Below, piece by piece: positions 36,301 to 46,623 of a stretch of DNA of 64,000 nucleotides. The stretch's first letter is position 1; every line of letters begins with the position of its first letter. This stretch comes from Chlorokybus atmophyticus (Eukaryota > Streptophyta > Chlorokybophyceae > Chlorokybales > Chlorokybaceae). The notes under the pieces were generated by a model. That model saw only the letters and a list, made by a program, of their open reading frames with translations, was not told the origin of the DNA and made no database searches. Both the position numbers and the translations under genes were made by a program. The stretch spans positions 156,205-220,204 of the forward strand of contig RHPI01002438.1 of the NCBI GenBank assembly GCA_009103225.1, written 5' to 3'.

Positions 36301-37754
36301 GGCACGCAAGGGGCAAACTTTAGGTGAGACTCATTGAGAGACATGACATGTTGGTGTGCACATGTGGCTATGCAGCAGTGATGATACACAATCATTGTTC
36401 AGGTGGAAGCTGAAAGAGGGCGACCCTCTCACGCTTTGGTTTGACTTGTTTTTCCGGGAGATGCCATTGGACTACGAAAAAACACACCGTGTTGGCGGAT
36501 GGAACTACATCTACAGATACCACTTAGCCGAGGCCAACTTTCAGGTGTGTTGCTCTTGATATGTCGCGAGTTAGCCTAAATACAGCATGTGTGGCTTTGA
36601 AAGGCACACTGCTCCAGACATAAGTACAGCCAGTCATCATTGTGTGTATACGATGCTCACAGCTAAGTAGTAGTACAAGTATGGTGTACTGAGTGTACGT
36701 ACACTCGCAGACGTGTGGTGAGAACCATGACAACTGCAAGTACTCGAACCAAGTGCACGGAGTCTTCGACATGAGTGAGTTCTTTCCAGGATATAGATGG
36801 ACTCAGGTCAGCGCAACAGCTGTTTTGTTACTGCGTGATGGAGCGTTGTTGTCTTGATCATAACCTATCTGATTGGCATACACGCGCAGCCACATTTCCT
36901 CAATTGCGACCCAGTACTGAAAGCATCTTTGGGTGCGGGCGGTGACGTGATGAAACCCAACAAAGCGCTGCACGACACGGCGATTGATGTGGAGCCCCGA
37001 ACCGGCCTGATGTTTCAACTTCACACGGCGTGGATGTCGTCAAACGTGCACTTTCAAGGAGACCTCTTCCATACCAACATCTGGACCTCCAATGCCACGA
37101 AGGAGGTGAGTAGCATGTACTTGTATACATGAATATCGTTGTGTCGGCGGGTGATCAACGCCGTACTACTAGTGACCTAGTGACCTAGTAGGTCAGTGGC
37201 ATGTACTTGTATGCTTGAATGTTGCCGGCGGGTCACCCGCCGACACAACAACAGTCACGTGTACACGTTGCTTGTGCAAGCTGAGCTTGCACAAGCAACA
37301 TGAACACATCTGTCGCTCAGGGCAGAGTTACGCATACACCCACACGTCACGGACTGATGACGCATTCGCACACAACACGCATAATAAACTTAAACACACA
37401 TATGCATTGTAGGTGTGGATACCATGGGTCACACTGGACTTGAACGTGACGACGGCCTTCAAGACCACGAACGCCGTCGTCGCCGTGTTCGTCAACATGG
37501 ACGACATCGTGATATCCCTGCGTGCGGGGTCAATCATGAACATCGTGCTGGTGGCGTTCCTCACCGCCATCTACTTCATCGAGTACAGCCGCATGACCTC
37601 CAGCCGTGTCAGCGGCTTCCAGACGCTGCCCGTGCACTCGCCCAGGCCCGCCACGCCCCACGCACCGATGAAGACCGCATCTAATGTGTCAATGGCCAAC
37701 GTGAAAAGAGGGTCTGGCAACCTTGGACCAAGGAGCACCAACTTGGCCAGTTAA
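33339..37754 (+). CDS. CD36/LIMP-2 (class B scavenger receptor) family protein, 810 aa
   Basis: Sixteen exons join in phase: 33339-33554, 33884-34057, 34156-34227, 34315-34389, 34476-34712, 34756-34845, 34929-35046, 35235-35426, 35634-35761, 35848-35974, 36055-36155, 36217-36323, 36403-36544, 36711-36806, 36890-37105 and 37413-37754. A cytosolic N-terminus contains three PVVVSKP repeats, then a first membrane helix near residues 95-120 (FYFAFSFFTCVIGFAVFPK). The ectodomain has the family marks YFWNITNKDQFMNGLEPPML and QEVGPYVFKSTRRVYNVTW, many N-x-T/S sites, NVTGTQGANF and PHFLNCDPVL; a second helix (IMNIVLVAFLTAIYFIEY) precedes a Ser/Pro-rich cytosolic tail. CD36 proteins bind lipids, lipoproteins or particles or act in lysosomes. 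At 810 aa it exceeds the usual 470-520 aa; the extra length lies in the middle of the ectodomain and both tails. Land plants lack this family. Confidence 0.88.
37106..37412. repeat. Palindromes and direct repeat within the last CD36 intron
   Basis: The intron carries a direct repeat (GCATGTACTTGTAT at 37118 and 37199), a 15-bp inverted pair (GTTGTGTCGGCGGGT near 37138 and its complement near 37236), and a 33-bp near-perfect palindrome at 37268-37300 (arm GTTGCTTGTGCAAGCT). Also two copies of GTGACCTAGT around 37170-37190. Confidence 0.7.
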
Positions 37755-38359
37755 CAGGACGCTTAGTATGCTAGGTTCATTGCGGGTAGCGGTTGGGTCT
37801 GATATCATTACCGACAGCAGCCATTGCTGCGTGTGAAGCAACGGGTGCTAAGGTGTTTCGTTGGGCAAATATACTTACAGTGACACCAGATGTCTGGTAT
37901 ACCACACCAAGTATTTTGGTGGCTTGTGGTTGAGAAGGCCATGTTAGTAAACGTCTGACATTCTATAGTATCTCATTTGAGACACATTTAGTCTCCAAAC
38001 ATTTTACCCTATACAAACGAAGACGGGTCCAACATAGCTCCAGTTGCTAACAACACTCCAACATGTCGCTACACATAGCACACAGCGACAGCAGCAAGGG
38101 AGTGCTGCAGCACATGCATGACATGCGTGACTGTGCATGCTACCGTGCAATTGACGAAATCTTAGAGTACGGCAGTGGCGACAGCGGCTGCCATTGCTGA
38201 TCGAGGGTTTGGAGGGTGGCGGTGGCGGTGGCGGGAGGCAGCAGGGAGGAGGGCGTGGGAGTCCGCGTCGCTGTTGTTGCTGCTGTTGCCGTCCTAGCCA
38301 GCAACTGCTAACCGCAGCCCTTGTGGGCAGGTACTGTGCTTCTGCATGCTTGCTGTATG

Positions 38360-38540
38360 TCTAACGAGGCGGGCTAGTACTAGCATAGCATAGCGTAAGT
38401 AGCACTAGCCCGGTGGTGACTGTTATGTGAGTGGTGAAGGTGACTTGTCGTGCATGTCACTCGCATTGCCCGCACACCATGCATGTTGGCATAGTACCAT
38501 ACCCCTTATATACATAGCACACGCCACGCCAAACGCACAA
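38360..38540 (-). repeat. Dispersed repeat family A, copy 1
   Basis: On the minus strand reads TATATAAGGGGTATGGTA, then GCCAACATGCATGGTGTGC, GCAATGCGAGTGACATGCA, then TCACCACCGGGCTA and a CTA-rich stretch ending GTTAG. Same order of blocks as copy 2 at 40390-40560. Parts also recur at 59695-59755, 49770-49840, 23885-23960 and 5385-5440. Confidence 0.7.
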
Positions 38541-39226
38541 GCATCATCACATGCACCCACCACAAAACAGCACAGCCTGCGCCCTACCTACTACCAGTCA
38601 GCACTTACATGTTGATATCTGGTGCACCAAGCGGCTGGCAGGGCCCTATGGCTGTGTTTGTTTTACATGCACCACGTAAGCACGTCTGCCAAGCGATCTT
38701 TGGCCAAACTACCGCAAGGTGGTGAACCTATTGAGTCTGTGCTGTTCGGGTTGCTTAAGCAATGCAGGCGGAGAGGGACCCTGCACCAGCCACGAGCTAG
38801 GTTTAGTCGAGAGCAGCGACCATAGTGCAGAAGAGCAAGAGAGAGAGAGTCTTACTGCTCTGCGGTTTTGCTGCTGTTTCCATTGCCGTGCTGCTGCGAA
38901 GACTGACCCAAAGCCTGCGAGTGGCAGGTGTTGCCACTATCTAGGCTGCATGCATGCATGCATGCATCACTGACGGGTTGTAGGAGCAGTTGTGGTAGGA
39001 GTGACGTACCAGTTGTGGTAGTCGGTGTAATGGATTGGACAATTGTACAATACAACTATATCTACCTATAATGAAATCTGCCTGCCGTTTTGCTTGGCAG
39101 AGTGCCGTATGTAGTGCAAGCACCAGCACTACATAAGCAAGCGAGGCAGGCTCCTGCTTGGCGCTGACACTATGCATGGGCACAATGGTAGTTAAAGCCT
39201 TTCCATAAGGATTAACTGCCGTCCCT

Positions 39227-39430
39227 CAGCAACGCGGCAGAAACACAGCGCTATCGGTGGTTTCCAAATCCCGCTGGTGACGTCGGGAGTTTGAAGCCGT
39301 CTGCGCCTACGCTCCGCCAATCACTCGCCAGCGTTGCACTTGCCAAGTGGCCGCCACAGCTTTGTTGGCAAGGTGTCGCGCCCTGCATCACCAGCAGGTT
39401 CTGCAGACGACGACTCTGCTTCGAGTCTGT
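39227..39430 (+). repeat. Dispersed repeat family B, copy 1 (internal inverted repeat)
   Basis: About 200 bp matching the reverse complement of 61258-61460. Shared blocks in order: CGGCAGAAAC, ATCGGTGGTTTCC, CCGCTGGTGACGTCGGGAGT, GCCGTCTGCGC, GCCGCCACAGCTTTGT, AAGGTGTCGCGCCCTGC and TCACCAGC. The left CCGCTGGTGACG and right CGTCACCAGCGGG words make an internal inverted repeat, as in foldback or MITE-type elements. Confidence 0.75.
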
Positions 39431-39886
39431 AATGCCAGGATTCGCACCTACTTGTTAGGCTAGAAGTGTGTGCGTACCGAGAGCTTTAAACTGCTTGTGG
39501 CAAGGCATTTTGCCTTTTTCAGTACGAAGCCCTCAAGGCCCTCTAGCCCTATGAAGCGCTTGAAAGGTATGCATGAACCCTTTTCTTAATTTCAGCCCTC
39601 AACTGAAGATCTTGCATATGGTATCGGAATGAAAGATCACAAGCATGACATAGCAGCTGCAAACAAGTAGCAAACAAGCAGCACAAGGAACAGGCATACA
39701 CAAATATGCATATGTTAACGGCATTGTTTATTCCCTTGGCTTGCACCGTAAATTGCGGAGCATATAGGCATAAGTACACTACCCCCTCAAGAAGCGACTA
39801 CCCTAAATGCAGACTCAACTTCTCTGCCTGCACACAAGCTCTATGGCGCAATGTTGATCGGTGCAGCGAAGTGGCCCAGTCACGCG

Positions 39887-39955
39887 CTTGTGACAATACT
39901 GTTGAACGACGCTGACCACGTTGGGGTCAAAGTAGTTCAACAGTATTGTCACAAG
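39887..39955. repeat. Perfect 21-bp inverted repeat (hairpin), 27-base loop
   Basis: Arms 39887-39907 (CTTGTGACAATACTGTTGAA plus C) and 39935-39955 are exact reverse complements. The loop itself has TGACC/GGTCA complementarity. The transcript could fold to a short hairpin of small-RNA precursor size; it could equally be a relic of a small inverted-repeat element. Confidence 0.85.
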
Positions 39956-40389
39956 AACTTAACGTGCGCAGCGGGAGCCACTCATTGCTTGCTGATCATG
40001 CTGTGGCTTCAAGCCGCATATGCGTATAATGCTAAACAATGATAAGTTTGATGCAATATGCATCGCTTGGCGTGCTTTATCATGATGTTTGGTGTTGCGC
40101 AAATGCCCTGTCCACCCTCGCTGCATGTGTCAGTGACACGCGCAACATATGCCAAACATGATGACTATTTATGGTGACCACATTGGTATGACATACATAC
40201 CGCCTCAGTAATTTACACGCAGCTTTCAAAGCGTTAGATCAACACGCATTGCACAGGTACACAGCACGCCACACAGGTTGCATGCGTGTGCACATTTTTC
40301 ACACTACACATATGTTGTACGAAAGATGCAAGGGTGAACTCGCACACGCAGATCTATGTGAACGTGTAATGCCACCACCACAACAATCA

Positions 40390-40560
40390 CTCACCAACTT
40401 GACCACCGGGCTAAGGCATGCGCTTGCATGCTATCTATCAACTACCCCTACCCCTATCATCTGCGTATGTAAGGGGTATGGTATTATGCCAACATGCATG
40501 GTGTGCAGGCAATGTGAGTGACATGCACGACAAATCACCTTCACCACTCACAGTACCTGC
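40390..40560 (+). repeat. Dispersed repeat family A, copy 2
   Basis: ACCACCGGGCTA at 40402, CTACCCCTACCCC, then TGTAAGGGGTATGGTATTAT, GCCAACATGCATGGTGTGC, GCAATGTGAGTGACATGCA and CACCTTCACCACTCACA. Opposite orientation and rearranged order relative to copy 1, but with block identity near 90 percent by eye. Confidence 0.65.
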
Positions 40561-40918
40561 CCACAAGGGCTGCGGTTAGCAGTTGTGCACATGCCACCGC
40601 ACACCGTCTTGCCAGCTGCCACTGGCAGTTTCAACGTGGCACAAGCATGCAGGAGGCAGGCAGCCTGCAGGCAAATTCGACATGTAGCACTGACAGAGTA
40701 ATGCGCACCTTTTGCGCACCTCTCCACTAGCTAGCCAGTGCAAGCGTATCCACCTACGTAAACTAGTATACCTTCTACCAATCACCATAGATTAAAGCTG
40801 ACAGGAATAGCTGTCACAGTCCGTACGGCAGCTGTCAAACTGAAGAAATGAGAACCATATACCTACCTAAACCTGAGCAATGTTAGCCTCCTCAAAGATG
40901 TAACCGAAGGTTGCTGCA

Positions 40919-43900
40919 TCACAACGACACGCGCACTTTGGGTCGCCTCTTGCGGATGGACTTGCGCACTGCAGCTGGGACTTCAGCTTCGGTCCCTCGA
41001 CGACCGTGATACGAGTAGTACTTGAGACTGGTATCGCTGTCATAAATGGCCGAGCGCTCCGGCACATTGCAGGACGCCTCAGTCTCATCCCACGTGTTAA
41101 GAGCACAATGCCACACCTGTAGGACCCACTCGAGCATCAGCATGCAACCCTCATGCAAAACCACATGTTATAACATCTGACACAACATGGCATACCCCCG
41201 GCAGATCTTTGTGGTGCACGTGCGAAGGCAGTTGCCTCCACTTGTTGCACTTCTCGCACTGCACCCACTTCTCCTGATCCTCGTCGTCGCTGCTGAGGGT
41301 GGCCTCGTCCTCCTCCTCGTCCTCGCTCATGGCCTCCTGCGGCTGCGCGCAATCGGCGTATGCGGGGTTCCAATCGTTCATCTCGCAGAACCAAAGGGAC
41401 GGAAGCTGCGAGGCTCGCAGGCCGGGCGGAAGCCGCCTCCACTTGCGACACGCGCGCCGGTCGCACTGAACCCACTGCTTCTCGTCCTCGCTACTATAGC
41501 TGCAACACAACATACAAGATGAGTATGTGAAAACACGCATCCTCGTAAACACACTCACATGCCCATGCCTTACTTTTCTTCGGCTGTTTCACATGTGGCG
41601 TGTTCTGGATCCCACACGTTCAACGAACACGTCCAATGGTCGGGTAATGCCCCGTCTTCGACATGCGATGGAAGGCGACGCCATTTTCTGCACGCCTTGT
41701 TGTCGCATTGAACCCATTTGCTACCCCACTCATCTTCTGAATTTGTGTCGCTGCCGCCCCCCGATGTGGTTGTCTTGCGCCGCCTCCTACCGCGCCTTCT
41801 TCTCCTTCGAGACCGCGGATACATGTCGGGCTTGGCACAACTATTATGGTCTTCATCCCAAACATTCATCTCACAAAACCTGCATTGCCATGCATGACTA
41901 GATGTCAGACACTGAAGCACACTCACACAAGGGTATGACAACAATAAAGCTTAACGAGAGAAGCTAACAAGCAAGAGCACAACATGTAGGCACACGTACC
42001 ATATGGCTGGCAACTCTGATGCATCAACACCGCAAGGCAGCCGGCGCCATTTGCCGCACGTCCTCCGATCGCATTGCACCCAGATGCCGCCTTGACTTGC
42101 GTGTTTGGTCTTGACGTCAACATCACCAGAGTGCGCCCGCCTGCTCCTGGAGCTCTCCCCTCGCACGCGAAGCGCGTATGTGCAAGTTGCCGGACGCTGT
42201 CGTGAAGCCGCGGCACCTGTTGAATCACCGCCTGCGCTAACAGACCTGCGGCGCCTCTCTCTTGTCCTACGCCTCGCCTCATGCTCCTGAAACCCAAGTG
42301 CATGTGTGTGTGCATGTGTGCGTGTGCGCGCGTGCGTGTGCACCACAGCTGCCAAGACAGAGCCTATTGGCTACTGACAACGTGTAACACTTGATGACAT
42401 CTTACACAAGCTCGCAGTATGCTTCTTGATCTTGATATCACCATCACTGTTCATGCCATTTACAAGCTTGCTTACTTGGACATGTGTCGTAACCTCCGTT
42501 AGTTCATGCCCGCCTCGGCACCCTCCATTCGGCAGTGCGCCCGCGCACTGAAACATGGAGTTGATTCCCCCTGCTGACGACGTGGACGCCGCGTTGCTGT
42601 GATCCGGATAGCACAGCGCCAAAGACACGACCGCGTGCGCCTCGGGCCCGCGGCCCCAGCCCTTGAAACGCACAACGCAGCAGTCGTCATGGGACAGCGG
42701 CGCTGAGGAAGGCCTGGACAGGTTGTTGTCCGTGTGGCCGATGATGACCTCCTCGACGACCGCATGGTAGTACTTGCCGTCGCTGCGACGCGCGAGGACG
42801 TCACGACCGACCACGGCGCCGACGCGAGCGTGCTCGCCCTTGCCATGAATGCCGGCCTGAACAAGATAAGATATCAGTCATGTGCTTGATGACCCCTTCC
42901 TGTACACAAGCCATGATGGCTCATAGCCTACTAAGCGAATACCTTTGGTTTGTCTTCTAAGCTCTCCGGGCGCAGTCCAACTATGCTGAAGCTCAAGTCT
43001 TCGGAGCAACTCACAAGAAGGTCGTCACCTCCATAGTTGCACCACGACAGATCCCTGCACACAGGTGAGAGAACCGTCAGGATGGCTTTGACTGCGTGTA
43101 CAGAGGCTGCAGTGCACCGTAACACAGCTTAGTAGTTCGCATTGAGAGGGTGCAACATACCACACGCTGTTGGAGTGAAGCCACAACTGCTTCACCATGG
43201 CGCCGCTATACGCATCCCACCATAGAACTCTACCATCTTCACTCGCAGCAGCAACGATTAGGCCATCAGGGCTAAACCTCGCATGCCCTATCAACAACCA
43301 CAACATAATCAGCTGATTGCAGTACTATCAACCGCTTAGATACATGTTGCCATGCGACGCCATGCGGCACAATGAGAGCAATGTAAAACAACATGGCAAA
43401 GCTGTCATTACATACCAGTGCCCCACGCAGCGTTGGTGTGACCGCGCAAGACAGTCCGCACTTGGACAGGGGAGGTGCCGCTAACCAGCTGCGCTTCATC
43501 AATGATGTACATTTCATTGGGCTCGCAATTCACCGCAAGCAACCTGGAAACCGGACTCCGGTCGATTGAGGTCACCGCACGCCCAACAGCGCAGTTCGAC
43601 AAGCACGTCACACGCCCGTCTGCTGCGGCTCGAGGGAGTAGTGTACTGGAGCTTTCCGCTGTAAACAAGTTCTAAAGAGTTAGTGCGTGTGCAACACCAC
43701 ATTGGGTCTGAACTGCAGCGTTTTGTTCCTAGTCACATGCCGTGATTTATGACAAGCCCACATGGACGAGCAACAGCGTGCAGAAACCCTCACTGATGCA
43801 CAGGAAGGCAACAGAACTTCATATCCACAAGCATGCAAACCTTGGGAGGCGCTGGAGGAAGCCCTTGAGGGTGAAGGTGCAACAACGACAGTGGTGATTG

Positions 43901-46415
43901 GCTCCGATAGAAAGCGCGTGTCCCACAACCGCAGCGCCGCGTCGGAGCCCGCGCTGACAATCAGGCGATCATCTTCCAGAAACTGCGCGCCCGCGACCTT
44001 GCCCGTGTGCCCTTCGCAGCGTGCAACGGACTGCACGTTGCGCTCTTCCCAGCTGAAGTGCAATTAAACACTGTCATCTTGCATACTTGACACATGGCAT
44101 TGCATCACTTGCGGTAAACCCAACTCGCTTACACGGATGCGATGCCTTCTACGCGAGCAGACATTATCTGGCGAACATCCCACAGCCGGATCGTCTTATC
44201 GTTAGAGGTGCTGAGCAGCAAGGCGGGCTGCGTGGGAGAGAACTGCAAAGAGCGCACCCATTGCGTGTGCCCGTCGCAACTACCCAGCTCTACTCCAGCC
44301 ACCATGTCCAAGTAGACAATTCTGCCATGCATGAGTGATGTATCAGTCATTAGAGAGGACATGAACTTGCTAGTGAGGAGAAATCTGCAATAGATAAGAG
44401 GGCATGTTGAGTTTTAACTACAAGCAGATCAGCAGTAATTATACATGCCAACTTGACAATACAAGATCGTATAACGCATATGGTATCAGTATTTAACATG
44501 CGCGCGCGTGCGTGTGTGCGAGTAAACATATACACATTGACAGTTCACTGAACATGTAGGCATGCAAGTACCTTCCTTCTTCATTCCAGCTACCGCATGC
44601 CATCTTTTCGCCCGAGCGTTCCCACTCAACAACCGAGATGCCTCCCAGCGACGTGCTAACAGACCCTATCCACGTGTTTCGGTTCACGCCCATGCCAAGA
44701 ACACCCGTTGCTTCCCAATCATTTACCACAGCAGAGTGCACTTGATACAAGTCCACGTGGCCAGTGTCTGAGCCGGCAGCAAACACGCGCTGGGTTGGGC
44801 TGCACGCAATGGTCCACGGCACCGTGCCGTGGCTCTCGGCAATATCAACATACCCCAATCGTGTGGCTCGCTGCCATCTGCGTCCTGCCATCGCCTTGAT
44901 GGCATGCTTGCAGTACTTCGGTTGAAACTCTCTTTGGTAAAGGGATTGGCTGGCCTGTGATGTGCTGGCCTGCCAGCTGCTGAAGCCTCTGTCAGATTGA
45001 CTGCCCGACAAACGCGGCTTCTTCGCTCTGCGCTGAATAGCCGCTGCATCTCGGCCAGCTGGCACGTGCAACTCGCACTGTAAAATTACTCTTGTGTCGT
45101 AACAGCGGCGAAAGGTGTGCTCGCTTGTGTACAGGTTGCCACTGCCTACACACAAACATGGCTGTCAGAGAAGCGCACATATGCGCATCAGCGATGCTTG
45201 AACGGATCAGCATACAACCTTGTGTGCAGCGGTCACAAGCAAATACATCGGTTGGTTTCCTGCCGAAGCCCTTTGAAGGCTCCCCAACGCATGTTGTGTG
45301 AAACCACTCGTCGCACCTGCAAGAGCAACGACAAGCACGCAGATAAAAATCTGCCTGCATTAGTCATCAACATGATCACATGCAGCTTGCCGTGCACTTA
45401 CCCCACACATTGCACCATGAGGCGTCCATCATCCGGCTGGTTGCAGAAGCAGAATGTGTCCGCGCAGTAAGTGGACTTAAAGTTCAGCGCATTGAGCGCT
45501 CTCTCCTTCAACGCAAGAAAACTTCCTGCATGCACGTAAGCACACAAACAAATTTTATCGATGCGATGCCAACCAACCAATGGTGAGCAACCTATGTGAT
45601 ATGCAATGTAATTTTTGCCACAGCAAAGCGCAAACTCTCTCTCCCATGATAAAACACACCTCACAGCCTCACCTTTGGTCAATATCTCTGGCGTTGCCGA
45701 CTCGCTGCAGCGCGGGCATACAAAATAATGCTGCTTCTTCAACCGAGTCTCATGGATGTCCATGCATGCCCCATGATACCTGCAGTGTGAGCAGTCACTA
45801 AGCCAACGCCACACAAGAAGTCAAACCAGTGCAAGCTGCAACGTAACAAACATCACAACAAGCAATGCAGCTTACTACTGACTGCGCCTGCCCAAACAAG
45901 CACCATAGCTTAAATTTGAGCTGCCCTCATATGCATGAACAGCAAAGAGCGTGGTCCTCGAGCATGACCGGTGCTTACCAATGTTGGCATAGGTTGCACT
46001 CCAGCATAAACGAGCCATCGTCAGGCTGAAAGCAAATGCAGTAGGTCTTGATCCCGTCCATCAGGGGAGGTAGGCAGTTAAGGCACACCGGCAGGGCGGT
46101 GGTGACGCTGACAGCACCCCCACCCGTCCCACCCTAGCCCCTTCGACTGTATCCCATTACACACCTGACCAGGCAACTCCCCTTAAGCCTAGCTACCGCG
46201 AGAAGCGCTCAATTGGGCGCAACTCATCACACAGGAGCCGCGACAAACAGCGAGCAGGGAAAAAGCACAATAAAGTTGTTGACCCCCGCCTCGTAGCACA
46301 TGCCTTGCTCCTGTGCCTCCAACACCGTCTCTTCCGAGCGCAGCAACGCCACCCACGTCGCCACCTCCGCCGCCGCCACCGGCAGCGGCAGCGGCAACGT
46401 CGCCGTTGCCAGCAT
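40919..46415 (-). CDS. Multi-reader chromatin protein: PHD-PHD-WD40-Tudor-like-4xCW, about 1208 aa
   Basis: Sixteen exons in phase: 46415-46284, 46133-45979, 45779-45673, 45525-45402, 45316-45219, 45145-44572, 44384-44133, 44052-43841, 43658-43416, 43287-43161, 43054-42943, 42856-42406, about 42231-42000, 41879-41574, 41499-41196 and 41116-40919. PHD1 (about residues 75-122): YCICFQPDDGSFMLECNLCQ, WYHGAC, FVCPRC. PHD2 (about 150-203): FCFCNQPDDGRLMVQCVGCD, EWFHTTC, FACDRC. A linker with a nuclear-type signal RRAKKPRL follows. WD40 repeats (about 250-712) include GHTQWVRSLQFSP, TSNDKTIRLWDVR, GSDAALRLWDTR and SEDGRVLWWD. A Tudor-like segment (about 720-775) reads VGRDVLARRSDGKYYHAVVE and CVVRFKGWG. 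Four CW fingers (about 910-1165) follow, then a basic tail KRRPKVRVSL. PHD fingers of this type and CW domains both bind H3 tails methylated at K4, so a multivalent H3K4me reader or scaffold is inferred. The exon 13 acceptor is the least certain junction. Confidence 0.85.
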
Positions 46416-46623
46416 CACACGTGTGACAAGACAATGAGTCACTCGCGAATGATTGACCCATTGATTCACTCATTCACTTTGAGCAAATCACTCCACACTT
46501 TGCAGAGTGAATCACTCCTCAGCCTAGAGCACTGTGATTCACGACCGTTTGTAAGCATCACTGCACGTAAGCATACTGAGGGCTTGTCGGCGACCATGTA
46601 GGCCAGTGTGATTGGCACAGGGG
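46416..46623. promoter_or_regulatory. Compact divergent promoter, chromatin reader / CHMP7
   Basis: Only 208 bp separate the two start codons. Contains GAATGATTGACCCATTGATT and two AGTGAATCACT / GTGATTCAC words around 46500-46540 that form short dyads. A shared bidirectional promoter is inferred. Confidence 0.45.

Larger units (their letters stand above)
37755..40918. other. Repeat-rich region between convergent genes
   Basis: No gene recognised over about 3.2 kb between the CD36 and chromatin-reader stop codons. It contains copies of two dispersed repeat families (38360-38540, 40390-40560 and 39227-39430) and a perfect 21-bp hairpin (39887-39955), listed separately. GC-rich CAGCAG/GGTGGCGGTGGC runs occur near 38210-38290. 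Confidence 0.5.
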
